From contig JAFABI010000055.1 of the NCBI GenBank assembly GCA_023426125.1, positions 53,552 to 117,551 on the forward strand: a DNA stretch of 64,000 nt, in the 5' to 3' direction. Both the position numbers and the translations under genes were made by a program. Origin of the DNA: Bacillota bacterium. GTDB taxonomy: Bacteria > Bacillota > Clostridia > Acetivibrionales > DTU013. The notes under the pieces are model-generated. The model ran no database searches. It was not told where the DNA came from and saw nothing but the letters and a program-made list of their open reading frames with translations. Within the stretch, counting starts at the first letter, position 1; the number at the start of each line of letters is the position of its first letter. Positions 8,046-16,605 of this stretch are shown here, in pieces.

Positions 8046-10081
8046 CGTTGTGCACCCCCCTGTAAAATAAGTATTTTCCCGGTATTGATCTGCAGGAACC
8101 TTAAGGCGATCCCCTTCTGCAGCAGCTCCTCTCCGGTGAAGCTGCCAAGAATGCCGTCGTCAAAGCAGCTGAGCTCATAGCGCGCCGTTTTTTCAAGCGC
8201 CGGAAGCTTTACACAATATTCATCCATGCCGGAATCAAGGCGGTATGCAAATACCAATGCCTTCTCCCTGTGCAGATCCGTGAGCATCATTGCGCTGAAG
8301 CCCTTTCGCTCATCCATGGATTTCACCTCCGTAAGGGGGAAGGCTACGGAATTGTATATGAAATCGCGCCATTCCTTGGCAAAGGTAACATAACGCTTCA
8401 CCGAAGCCACCGTTGAAGGGTCGAAGGAGCCCAGGTCGCCGGTAAAAGCCAATTGTCCGCACAAGCATATTTTTGCGGCAAAATCCAGGTCGACAGTCTC
8501 TGCCGGCGGCCACCCGGCTCTTCCCGAGGTGATCATCGTCGTCTGAGGCCCGCCTTCCGGATAAACCGGCATGATCGGTCCGGCATTTTTAAGGGTCAGC
8601 CATTTGAGCAGCCTCCCCGGAAGCACGCGCAGGGAAGCCCCCTCGCATATACGCAGCATATCCACCGGATTGGCCGTATCCGTCGGGAAAAATACGGCAT
8701 AATGCTTGAATGATTCCAGATCCAGGCGCATTCCCCCACTGGCACAATTCTCTATGACCACCTCCGGATATTGGAGCTGCAGCTGATCAACCATCCTGTA
8801 CAAGCTGCCAAGATATCCTGCATGTGCCATGCCATACGGGTCACGCCCCAGCACATTGTTGAAATCGATTTTTACCCAGTTGGCGCCATACCGGTCGATG
8901 GTATTGCAAAGGGTTTCATAAACAAAATCATAAGCCTCTTTCTTCTGCAAATCCGGATAAACATGCTCCGTGCCTTCATCGATAAACCACCCGGGATGCT
9001 CCTGTACAACAGGGACACTCCTGTCATACCGTTCAGGTTCGATCCATATACCGAATTTCAATCCGGACGCCCTGACCCTGTCGGCAAATTGCTTCATTTT
9101 CCCGTAAAACGCCCCGTCCAGCTTTTCTCTCCAATCGCCTATCTGAGCAATCCAGTTTCCTTCCAGTTGTCCGTACCATCCCGCATCGACGGTAAACATC
9201 TCGCATCCGATTTCCTTCGCAGCTTCAAGCTGTTTTACGAGGTGCTGCTCATTCAACCGGTCAAATTCAAAAATCCACGTGTTATATTCGATGGGAATCG
9301 TTTTAGAGCACTGGTATTCCATCTTCTGCAGCATATATTCATGCAGTATGGGCGCCGCCGCTTCAGGCTTCCCATCCGGCAGTTCTGTAATAACAAGCTC
9401 GGAAAGCAGTACACTTTCCCCCGGTTTTACACGATAAGCCATCCCGGGATCATTAAAGCCGGCTTTTAAAATGGCATGCGGACTTTCACTGCCGATGCGC
9501 AGCCCTTCCACCGACAATTTCCAGTCCGCCCCGGGCACCAGATGAACCGCAATACCTTTCCCGGTATTTTTCTCTCTGACGCACAAATAAGGGGATGCGC
9601 CAATGCAGGTACGTCCGCCTTTTGACTGGATGCTTTTTTCACCGTGCAGTATATCCTCCCACCTGCCCTGGTTTTCACAGCACCAATAGTGAAGCTGGGA
9701 ATACATTTCATACTCGCCTTTGAAGCTTATACTTGCCTTATAGTCATAGATGATAATATCGTCTCTGCCATGATTGACAAGAATATCCTTGCGTGTTATC
9801 ACACCATTTACATATCCCCAGGCAACGGTCACACAGCCATCTTTTTGCAATTCGAAATCCAAGCGGCACTCACTTTCCGACCAATGCCCGGTACACTGGG
9901 AAAGCCTTGAGTCAAAATACCCCTTGTTCGTATTGACGGTAAAATTCTCCGCAGGCAAAGGGTGATAATTAAGCAATCCGAATATTTTTTGAGGCAAAAT
10001 ATCGCCGGCAATCCTGCAAAATGAAATATATTCATTGGACATACAGACTTTCTCGGATTTTATTTCCAGATCCTCTTTCAC
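8042..10081 (-). CDS. alpha-galactosidase-like glycoside hydrolase (GH36/clan GH-D)
   Basis: Predicted cytoplasmic glycosidase of 679 residues that releases terminal alpha-linked sugars. Clan GH-D features are in order: NTWIFEFDRLNEQHL, FTVDAGWYGQ, KFGIWIEPERYD, then NWVKIDFNNVLG with the candidate nucleophile Asp. ENCASGGMRLD follows, the equivalent of ESCSGGG in alpha-galactosidases, then FPTDTANPVD with the candidate acid/base Asp. The start is GTG at 10081 with an AGGGGG ribosome binding site. It follows the LacI regulator and precedes GH172 by overlap. Strict substrate specificity cannot be read from the sequence. Confidence 0.85.
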   Translation of the reverse strand: MKEDLEIKSEKVCMSNEYISFCRIAGDILPQKIFGLLNYHPLPAENFTVNTNKGYFDSRLSQCTGHWSESECRLDFELQKDGCVTVAWGYVNGVITRKDILVNHGRDDIIIYDYKASISFKGEYEMYSQLHYWCCENQGRWEDILHGEKSIQSKGGRTCIGASPYLCVREKNTGKGIAVHLVPGADWKLSVEGLRIGSESPHAILKAGFNDPGMAYRVKPGESVLLSELVITELPDGKPEAAAPILHEYMLQKMEYQCSKTIPIEYNTWIFEFDRLNEQHLVKQLEAAKEIGCEMFTVDAGWYGQLEGNWIAQIGDWREKLDGAFYGKMKQFADRVRASGLKFGIWIEPERYDRSVPVVQEHPGWFIDEGTEHVYPDLQKKEAYDFVYETLCNTIDRYGANWVKIDFNNVLGRDPYGMAHAGYLGSLYRMVDQLQLQYPEVVIENCASGGMRLDLESFKHYAVFFPTDTANPVDMLRICEGASLRVLPGRLLKWLTLKNAGPIMPVYPEGGPQTTMITSGRAGWPPAETVDLDFAAKICLCGQLAFTGDLGSFDPSTVASVKRYVTFAKEWRDFIYNSVAFPLTEVKSMDERKGFSAMMLTDLHREKALVFAYRLDSGMDEYCVKLPALEKTARYELSCFDDGILGSFTGEELLQKGIALRFLQINTGKILILQGGAQR

Positions 10082-10124
10082 TTCAGGGTCCCCCTAACAT
10101 CGTTGTTCACACGGCAATAAAGCC

Positions 10125-10175
10125 ATATAGTATACAAGCTTTGTTTACAGCCGTAAGCAAAGCGGCATGCCATAC
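10125..10175. promoter_or_regulatory. inverted repeat between lacI-type regulator and GH36 gene
   Basis: GCTTTG and CAAAGC flank TTTACAGCCGTAAG, itself a near-palindrome. It could be a secondary LacI-family operator or an intercistronic hairpin. No T-run follows on either strand. Confidence 0.35.
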
Positions 10176-10195
10176 CGGAATACAGCAAAAAAAGA

Positions 10196-11197
10196 TCAGA
10201 TGGAACCGGTGCTTTCTCTGACCACAAGGGTATTCTTCACCATGTAACTATCCACCTGATTACCATTAATAAGCTCCAGTAAGAGTGTAACTGCTACGCG
10301 TCCCATTTCTTCGCGGTTGATATGGATGGTTGTCAGTGCAGGCTCGACATACCTGGACAGTTTAATGTCGTCGACACCCATTACCGAAATATCCTCCGGA
10401 ACGTTTACATTGCATTTCTTCAGGCAACGCATTGCATTGATTGCATGAATATCGGCGCAGCAATAAAAGGCAGTGGGCCTTTTTTTATAGTCAAGCAGCC
10501 TTTTTATGGATTGCAGCATGCTTTCTTCATCGGAAAAATCCGTTACAAGCCAGGCGGGGTCTATGGGCAGCCCGGCGGCCTTCATTGCACTGGAATAGCC
10601 GTCAAAGGGCAAGTCGTTGAGCATGCCGGCCCCGCTGTCGGCAAAATATGCTATATGCCTGTGCCCTATACGAATCAAATATTCCACCGCCATGATTGCA
10701 GTTGCGCGATAATCGGCTATGACATATTTCAGCTCGGTGTCCGAAGGCTTAAAGTCGGCAAAGATGATGGGTATGCCAAGCTGTTCCAGATCATTGCCCA
10801 TTTTTCCGGTTATGCCGCAGGTACATATGATCCCGTCAACATCGGATGCAAGAACGGCATTTGGCAGCCGCTTTACACCATTGACAGTACGCAGCGAGGT
10901 ATAAATGAGATTATAATCCCTTGCTTCACATTCATGCTGTATAATTTTGCTCAACTCCAGGTAAAAGCTATCGTCAATGGGCAAAACATCGCTCACGATC
11001 AGAGCAATATTAAATGTTTTTTTATAAAGTAGCCTTTTGGGATTGGGGTTGGGAGTATACTGCAATTTATCTATAACCGCCTGTACCTTCTGTCTGGTTT
11101 CAGCGCTGACGCCTTTTTTTCCGTTCAGCACAATCGATACCGCAGATGGAGACACCCCAGCCATATTTGCCACTTCCTTGATACTAAACCTTGCCAC
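10196..11197 (-). CDS. LacI family transcriptional regulator
   Basis: DNA-binding regulator of 333 residues. The helix-turn-helix is FSIKEVANMAGVSPSAVSIV (4-23), followed by the hinge VQAVIDKLQYTPN. The rest is a periplasmic-binding-protein-like effector domain ending in GRVAVTLLLELING and TLVVREST. The start is GTG at 11197. It lies inside the sugar operon, between the permeases and the glycosidases, so local control is likely. The palindrome TAAACGCGTTTA in the operon promoter is the expected type of binding site. Confidence 0.92.
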   Translation of the reverse strand: MARFSIKEVANMAGVSPSAVSIVLNGKKGVSAETRQKVQAVIDKLQYTPNPNPKRLLYKKTFNIALIVSDVLPIDDSFYLELSKIIQHECEARDYNLIYTSLRTVNGVKRLPNAVLASDVDGIICTCGITGKMGNDLEQLGIPIIFADFKPSDTELKYVIADYRATAIMAVEYLIRIGHRHIAYFADSGAGMLNDLPFDGYSSAMKAAGLPIDPAWLVTDFSDEESMLQSIKRLLDYKKRPTAFYCCADIHAINAMRCLKKCNVNVPEDISVMGVDDIKLSRYVEPALTTIHINREEMGRVAVTLLLELINGNQVDSYMVKNTLVVRESTGSI

Positions 11198-11333
11198 CTC
11201 TTCACACCCTTACCTTAATTCACTACAGCACATGTCAGTGATATACTTTTCTTATTTTTTTGACAATTTTTTTAATATTATCATACTGCATTCTCTATAT
11301 CCAGTATTTTCTTTAACCGGCACTCCGGTCACC

Positions 11334-12170
11334 CTATTTTATTGCTCCCAGCGTAAGACCTTTCGAAATGTATTTTTGGAAGAAGATGAAAATCAAAATC
11401 GTGGGAATGCTGTTCAGCAAAAGGCCCGACATTTTCATCGGTACGTTTGTCATAAACCTTCCGGCGGCTGTGGCAATTTCTACAGTGAGCGTGCGTTTTG
11501 CCGGCCCCTGTAAAAAAAGCATCGCATAAAGCAATTCATTCCAAAAGCCCATAAAGTTTAATATAACCAGTGTAATGAGCGCGGGCTTGAGAAAGGGTAC
11601 CACCATCGTAAAAAACATTTTCGCCGGGCCCGTCCCATCAATCTCCGCAGCTTCAATAATCTCATCCGGTATGTTGTCGCATTGCGTCTTTAGCATAAGA
11701 GCGGCAAAAGGGATCCCGGTGGCAACATAGAACAGGATTACGGCTGTAAATGTATTAATCAGTCCGGCTTTCGATATGATGATATAAACAGGGATCATCA
11801 ACATCTGTCCGGGTATGATCATACATCCTACAATCGAACTCATAATGCCCTTGCTTCCTTTGAAAGGGAGCTTTGAGAAGCTGTATGCAGCCATTGCGGA
11901 GACGGTGCAGTTAAAAAAAACCGAAAGGCTTGCCACAACCAGCGAGTTCCTCCCCAGCAGAAGGACGTTGAAGCGTTCGATTGCAACCCGGAAATTCAAC
12001 ATGGTCGGCTGCCGGGGCAACCCGAAGATATTGCCGAAGTATTCGCTCTGCGGCTTCAACGCGGTGATAACCATATAGAAAAACGGATATGCAATTGTAA
12101 TTGAAATAATGATTAAAGCCATATAAATCAAAACCCTGGAAACACTATTCTTCTTTTCACCAGCATACAT
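11334..12170 (-). CDS. carbohydrate ABC transporter permease (MalG/UgpE type)
   Basis: Inner-membrane subunit of a CUT1 sugar importer, 278 residues with six membrane segments. The EAA loop reads EIIEAAEIDGTGPAKMFFTMVVPFLKP, the contact with the shared ATPase. The start has a GGGAGA ribosome binding site. It is the third gene of the importer operon and 32 bases after the first permease. No ATPase is encoded here, so a housekeeping MsmX/UgpC-type ATPase is expected. Confidence 0.93.
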   Translation of the reverse strand: MYAGEKKNSVSRVLIYMALIIISITIAYPFFYMVITALKPQSEYFGNIFGLPRQPTMLNFRVAIERFNVLLLGRNSLVVASLSVFFNCTVSAMAAYSFSKLPFKGSKGIMSSIVGCMIIPGQMLMIPVYIIISKAGLINTFTAVILFYVATGIPFAALMLKTQCDNIPDEIIEAAEIDGTGPAKMFFTMVVPFLKPALITLVILNFMGFWNELLYAMLFLQGPAKRTLTVEIATAAGRFMTNVPMKMSGLLLNSIPTILIFIFFQKYISKGLTLGAIK

Positions 12171-12202
12171 AAATATTCTCCCTGCATCATTCTATACCCT
12201 GT

Positions 12203-13099
12203 TTATGCTTTCTTCCTCCTGCTTAACGCCAGTACGGCAATGCTAATGGCAAAAACTATAACAAACATAACCGCTGAAAGAGCGCAAGCATATCCGAATT
12301 CATGCGTTGTAAAACCTTTCAAGTAGATCAGGTACTCAATCACTGTCGTTTCATATCCCGGCCCGCCTCTGGTGGTAACAAATATATAATTGAACAATGA
12401 CGTAAACGAGGCGATGATATTGAGTATGAAAACAAAACTAATGACATTGTAAATCATCGGCAAAGTGATCTTGAAAAAGCGCGTCCACCATTTTGCCCCG
12501 TCAATATAGGCGGATTCATATACGGAGGTGTCAATGGAAGACATTCCTGCAATGTAGATCAGCGCAGTTGTTCCGAATCCGGCCCAGTTGATCATATTGA
12601 TAATCATGGGGATGGCGGTCTTCGCAGAGCCGAACCAGTACAGCGCCATGAAATCCAGGCCGATTGTCCTCAGTATCTGGTTGAACGGCCCGTCCAGGCC
12701 AAAGAACGATACGAATATGATGCCAATCACAGATGCAGCCAGTACCGACGGCAGCAAAAATATTGTGCGGAATATGCGGAACCCCTTTATTTCTTCATAC
12801 AAGAGCACGGCAACAATGAGTGGGGTTATGGTCCATATCGGGGCGCCAATAAACATGAAAATGATATTGTTTTTAATGATGTTCCAAAATTCACCGGTAG
12901 TCAGTATTTTTACAAAATTGCCAATTCCGATAAAACGGATTTCCTTTATGCCATCCCATGAGGTGAAGGAAAACGCAAATACGACAAATATGGGAATAAT
13001 CATCAATGACAACACCAAAATGCATGCCGGAAGAGCAAACGCAATCCCCCACCTTTGCTTCGCCTTTTTTGTATGCACAATCGATGCTTTATAAATCAT
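12203..13099 (-). CDS. sugar ABC transporter permease (MalF/UgpA type)
   Basis: Partner permease of 298 residues with six membrane helices. The EAA loop reads YESAYIDGAKWWTRFFKITLPMI. RWGIAFALPACILVLSLMI is the first helix. The ribosome binding site AGGAGGTTGG is strong. It forms the heterodimeric channel with the product of the next gene. Confidence 0.93.
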   Translation of the reverse strand: MIYKASIVHTKKAKQRWGIAFALPACILVLSLMIIPIFVVFAFSFTSWDGIKEIRFIGIGNFVKILTTGEFWNIIKNNIIFMFIGAPIWTITPLIVAVLLYEEIKGFRIFRTIFLLPSVLAASVIGIIFVSFFGLDGPFNQILRTIGLDFMALYWFGSAKTAIPMIINMINWAGFGTTALIYIAGMSSIDTSVYESAYIDGAKWWTRFFKITLPMIYNVISFVFILNIIASFTSLFNYIFVTTRGGPGYETTVIEYLIYLKGFTTHEFGYACALSAVMFVIVFAISIAVLALSRRKKA

Positions 13100-13221
13100 T
13101 GTTCCAACCTCCTGCCACTCCGGAGCGGGAAGGGAGAAAGCTGCTCCCTTCCCATCATCACGGATTCTTTATACAATTACGGACCTTCTTCTTTGGTAAG
13201 CTGCCTGGTTTTTAAAGGATA

Positions 13222-14601
13222 TCACCTGGCGGCAAGCGCCTCTTCATTCTTCTGGTTGATGGCGGTAATTGCATCCTCTACCGTATACTTTCCTGTGCAT
13301 GCGAGAGGTGCAACCCTATACCATTCGGCACACCCTGCGGCAGGCATTATGGAATCAAAACCTACAACATTCTTGTTCTGCGTTATCCAGTTGTAGCACT
13401 CAAGTGCCAGCGGATTGCCCGCCTTTGACGCAGAAAGGTCTACATCCAGTCTTGCCGGAAGAGTGCTGGATTCATTATACAGGTTGAGGCTGGTATCCTT
13501 CTGAGCCAGTATTTTTAAGAACCTGACAGCCTCTTCCTTGTTTTTGGAATAATTGGTGATAACGACATTGCTGCCGAACTGACTGCAGATATAGTCCTTA
13601 TACGGGTCATCGGCCGCCAGGGCAGGGATAGGCATTGTTCCGGCATTTTCACCAAGGGAGGTATAAACGTTAAAGCAATTCCATGAGCCCCCTAAGACCA
13701 TACCGGCCTGGCCTGCATAGAAAGGACTCGTATTATCGGTATTGGAACTGAAAGAATCCTCTCTGCACCATCCATTTTCCACAGCCTTTTTCGTAAAATC
13801 CGTCCACCCTTTGAAGGACTGTACAAAGACATCGTCCGTCACTTTTATTGTCCCATCCTTGAAGCCGAAGATCTGGCTGTTGCCGAGCTTGTCCGACAGG
13901 AATTCGCAAACGACCCACGCACTGTTGCTGCCGTCTGCATCGTTGATGGCCATCGGCTGATATCCCGCGGCCTTAATTTTTGCACAGGCCTCCTCCAACT
14001 CGGCAAAGGTTTCCAATTTCTTTTCGGGATCCAGTCCGGCTTTCTTGAATATTTCTTTATTATAGAACAAGTTTAATGTGGTGACGTCGGTAGGTATTCC
14101 AAGAAGCTCTCCATCCGCTTTATAGTCCGTGCGCAGCATATCAAGGTTCATAAAGCCTGCAAGCTCATCTGCCGTAAAGTATTTGTCCAAAGGCTCAATA
14201 AAATTCTTGTACCCGAGTGTTATAGCACCTGCAACGGTCTGTGCCAGATCCGGCCCATTCCCTGCAAGGCCGGCAGATTGAAAAAGATTCTGCCAATTGT
14301 CATAGGACTGGTTAACAATTTCAACCTTTCCGCCTGTCTCCCCTTCATATTTTTTAATTGCCTGATAAATCGCAAGGTCTTCTGTTGCGATCGCGCCGGT
14401 ATCATCTACTACCTTTAACCCAAGGTTCCAAAAAACAAGCTTTGTGTTTGAAGCCGTACCATCTGACGCTTTGCTTTCAGATGGTGTGTTTGCGGTGCCT
14501 GTCTGATCGCCGGCTGATCCTCCGCACCCTGCCATGGATACAAGCAGGATGAGTGCAGTAAGGTATACCGACAACCGCTTAATAGAATTATGCTTTTTCA
14601 T
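13222..14601 (-). CDS. extracellular sugar-binding lipoprotein (CUT1 solute-binding protein)
   Basis: Binding protein of the importer. The signal peptide MKKHNSIKRLSVYLTALILL ends in the lipobox SMAGCGGS, and a Ser/Thr linker follows. The body is a family 1 solute-binding domain (WNLGLKVVDD near the N-terminus, AGQAGMVLGGSWN in the middle). The open frame reaches 14724, but the ATG at 14601 has GAGGAGAG in front and starts the signal peptide, giving 459 residues. It is the first gene of the operon, directly behind the promoter and operator. Confidence 0.92.
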   Translation of the reverse strand: MKKHNSIKRLSVYLTALILLVSMAGCGGSAGDQTGTANTPSESKASDGTASNTKLVFWNLGLKVVDDTGAIATEDLAIYQAIKKYEGETGGKVEIVNQSYDNWQNLFQSAGLAGNGPDLAQTVAGAITLGYKNFIEPLDKYFTADELAGFMNLDMLRTDYKADGELLGIPTDVTTLNLFYNKEIFKKAGLDPEKKLETFAELEEACAKIKAAGYQPMAINDADGSNSAWVVCEFLSDKLGNSQIFGFKDGTIKVTDDVFVQSFKGWTDFTKKAVENGWCREDSFSSNTDNTSPFYAGQAGMVLGGSWNCFNVYTSLGENAGTMPIPALAADDPYKDYICSQFGSNVVITNYSKNKEEAVRFLKILAQKDTSLNLYNESSTLPARLDVDLSASKAGNPLALECYNWITQNKNVVGFDSIMPAAGCAEWYRVAPLACTGKYTVEDAITAINQKNEEALAAR

Positions 14602-14734
14602 TGGGTTCTCTCCTCTCATAATACGCATTTTACCGTCATAGGTTTTTGAACAAACGAGCAGGAAGATATAAAAGCTTTTATATTGCAAAAAAATTATGTA
14701 ACGTAGCGTTTTAGCTACATTCATATTTATTTAC

Positions 14735-14787
14735 TAAACGCGTTTATCTACTATTAACAGCTTATCACGTAATTCTTATCCTGTCAA
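14735..14787 (-). promoter_or_regulatory. sigma-A promoter and LacI-family operator for the sugar operon
   Basis: Minus-strand TTGACA (14782-14787), a 17-base spacer and TAAGCT (14759-14764). The perfect palindrome TAAACGCGTTTA (14735-14746) lies about 13 bases past the -10, where a bound repressor would block transcription. A second inverted repeat, GTAGC and GCTAC (14703-14717), lies further downstream. Confidence 0.75.
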
Positions 14788-14824
14788 TAAGTCCTATCAA
14801 AAAACTTCAATTCGCACTATGCGA

Positions 14825-14970
14825 TTTATCTTGGCATTCTGAGAAGCAAAGCGACATGGGAATCTCATTCTTTAGGCTTGCAGAGATTGCTTCGCTCTGC
14901 CCGCAATGACAAATAAGGGTGGTGTGCTCCACGCATGTCATTACGAGCGTAGCGCGGCAACCTCATACCA
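14825..14970. repeat. dispersed repeat, family B (diverged copy)
   Basis: Phrases GAAGCAAAGCGACATGGGAA, GCAGAGATTGCTTCGCTCTG and CATTACGAGCGTAGCGCGGC are related to the copies at 5460 and 24875. No coding frame is supported in 14788-15146. Confidence 0.6.
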
Positions 14971-14987
14971 CCTAAAAATTAGAAGCG

Positions 14988-15118
14988 AAAATACAACTTC
15001 CCGCACATGCTTCCCAAAAATGCAGACTGTTGTGTCCGGGTTCGGTCACAAATGCTTTGCATTTGCTGCTTACCTATGCAACCTGCATTTTCGGAAAAAC
15101 GGGAAGTTATGTTTTCAG
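14988..15118. repeat. foldback element
   Basis: GAAAATACAACTTCCCG at the left faces CGGGAAGTTATGTTTTC at the right, an imperfect inverted repeat of about 17 bases enclosing ~95 bases. The phrase CTGCTTACCTATGCAACCT inside it resembles one in the element at 32475-32640. Its function is unknown. Confidence 0.5.
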
Positions 15119-15146
15119 TACGGAGCTGTGAAGGGTATACTGTTTC

Positions 15147-15896
15147 CTATTTCTTTATCGGAAGCCACCGCAGGACCTTTTGGATCTTCTTGTCCCAGTA
15201 TCCCCATTCATGCATGCCGCGTTCTTCTTCATAGGTATAATCAAAGGACAGCTTGCTGATGAAATCCCTGAACCTGACATTGTCTTCGTAAAGGAAATCC
15301 TCTGTCCCGCAGCACTGATAAATCCTGGGCTTTTTCCCCTCCGAAGCGGCAGCTTTTTCAGCCAGATAAAACAGATCGTCCTTGCTTCCCTTAAGCTTAT
15401 GCTTGTCTTCAAATATCAAGTCAAACTCCACGATTCCTTCCGTTAATGGCACGCCTGCGATATCAACGGCTCCCGACAGGCTTGCGGCGGCAGCATACCT
15501 GTCCGGGTTGCCCAGAGCCAGCTTCAAGGCGCCATACCCTCCCATGGAAAGCCCTGCGACAAAGGTGTCTTCCCGCTTGTCCGAAACCGGAAAGAAGGAC
15601 TGTGCCAATTCAGGTAATTCCTTGCTTATAAAGGTCTCATATTTATATCCGTACTTCATATCGGTATAAAAGCTTCTATTGACAGCGGGCATGACAACCG
15701 CCAGTTTCCACAGTTCCGCATACCTCTCGATGGAGGTCCGGCGCAGCCAGGCGGTATGGTCGTCCGAAAGTCCGTGCAGAAGATACAGCACCGGTAATTT
15801 CTTTTCCTTCAATCCCGGCACCTGCGGCAGCACGACATTCATCGAAGCTCCGACCCCCAGCACTTCCGAGGAAAAACTACATTGCATCAAAGCCAT
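15147..15896 (-). CDS. esterase (tributyrin esterase/feruloyl-esterase-like alpha/beta hydrolase)
   Basis: Cytoplasmic carboxylesterase of 249 residues in the esterase D/EstA group. The oxyanion segment LLHGLSDD is near residues 39-46. The nucleophile is Ser117 in GLSMGGYG. The acid is probably the Asp in CGTEDFLYEDN, and the base is the His in GMHEWGYWD. It has an AGGGGGAG ribosome binding site and no signal peptide. It stands alone, so a role in removing acetyl or feruloyl groups from imported oligosaccharides is only suggested by the nearby sugar locus. Confidence 0.85.
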   Translation of the reverse strand: MALMQCSFSSEVLGVGASMNVVLPQVPGLKEKKLPVLYLLHGLSDDHTAWLRRTSIERYAELWKLAVVMPAVNRSFYTDMKYGYKYETFISKELPELAQSFFPVSDKREDTFVAGLSMGGYGALKLALGNPDRYAAAASLSGAVDIAGVPLTEGIVEFDLIFEDKHKLKGSKDDLFYLAEKAAASEGKKPRIYQCCGTEDFLYEDNVRFRDFISKLSFDYTYEEERGMHEWGYWDKKIQKVLRWLPIKK

Positions 15897-15945
15897 AAAT
15901 ATACTCCCCCTAACTTATATATATTTTCGGTTCGGTTTTACCATT

Positions 15946-16250
15946 GGCGGACGCGCAATGCGCGCCCCTACATGACCGTCATACTCCACCTTTACCATTA
16001 GCAATGAAGAAGGAATCCAATCAGGGGCAGCTATTGGCCTTCCGGTATTTGTTACCATAGTTCGCATATAGGCGGACGCGCAATGCGCGCCCCTACATGA
16101 CCGTCATACTCCACCTTTACCATTAGCAATGAAGAAGGAATCCAATCAGGGGCAGCTATTGGCTTTCCGGTATTTGTTACCATAGTTCGCATATAGGCGG
16201 AGCGCAATGCGCGCCCCTACATGACCGCCATGCTCCACCTTTACCTTATA
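15946..16250. repeat. tandem repeat, 125-base unit (about 2.4 copies) built on family A repeats
   Basis: Units start at 15946, 16071 and 16196 with GGCGGACGCGCAATGCGCGC (one base missing in the third). Each continues through TACATGACCGTCATACTCCA and AATGAAGAAGGAATCCAATC to TTGTTACCATAGTTCGC. The repeat unit includes a complete family A palindrome. It is noncoding and fills the gap between the esterase gene and yhbY. Confidence 0.9.
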
Positions 16251-16290
16251 CATGAATAGGAAGCCGCCAACTTCCATATGTGTTGGTAAT

Positions 16291-16584
16291 TCAGCCCGGC
16301 AGGATTATAACCTTATCTTCTCTGGATTCCCTGTACAATACAAATTTATTGCCGATCATCTGGACGATATCGGCGCCTGTCAGGCTTGCTATTTCTTCAC
16401 AGACCTCTTTTGTGTCCGACGCGGAATTTTTCAATACCGATGCCTTTACCAGCTCTCTAGCCTCCAAGGCATCATTAAACTGCTTTATCATGTTTTGCCC
16501 GATTCCGCCCTTGCCGACTTGAAAGATGGGTTCAATGCCGTTGGCAAGGCTTCTGAGATAGCTTCTTTGTTTGCTTGTAAGCAT
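16291..16584 (-). CDS. yhbY: YhbY family RNA-binding protein (CRM domain)
   Basis: Ribosome-assembly-associated RNA-binding protein of 97 residues, a single CRM domain. It opens MLTSKQRSYLRSLANGIEPIFQVGKGGI, containing the GKGG loop of the family, and ends NKFVLYRESRED. The ribosome binding site is GGAAGGAG. It follows obg at 21 bases, the usual Firmicutes order. Confidence 0.93.
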   Translation of the reverse strand: MLTSKQRSYLRSLANGIEPIFQVGKGGIGQNMIKQFNDALEARELVKASVLKNSASDTKEVCEEIASLTGADIVQMIGNKFVLYRESREDKVIILPG

Positions 16585-16605
16585 TAGGCAGCTCCTTCCC
16601 CTTTA

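Noticed and set aside
15946..16250. Possible CRISPR array
   Set aside because: Unit length is 125 bases with no short direct repeat/spacer pattern and no cas genes. It is a simple tandem duplication of palindromic repeats.
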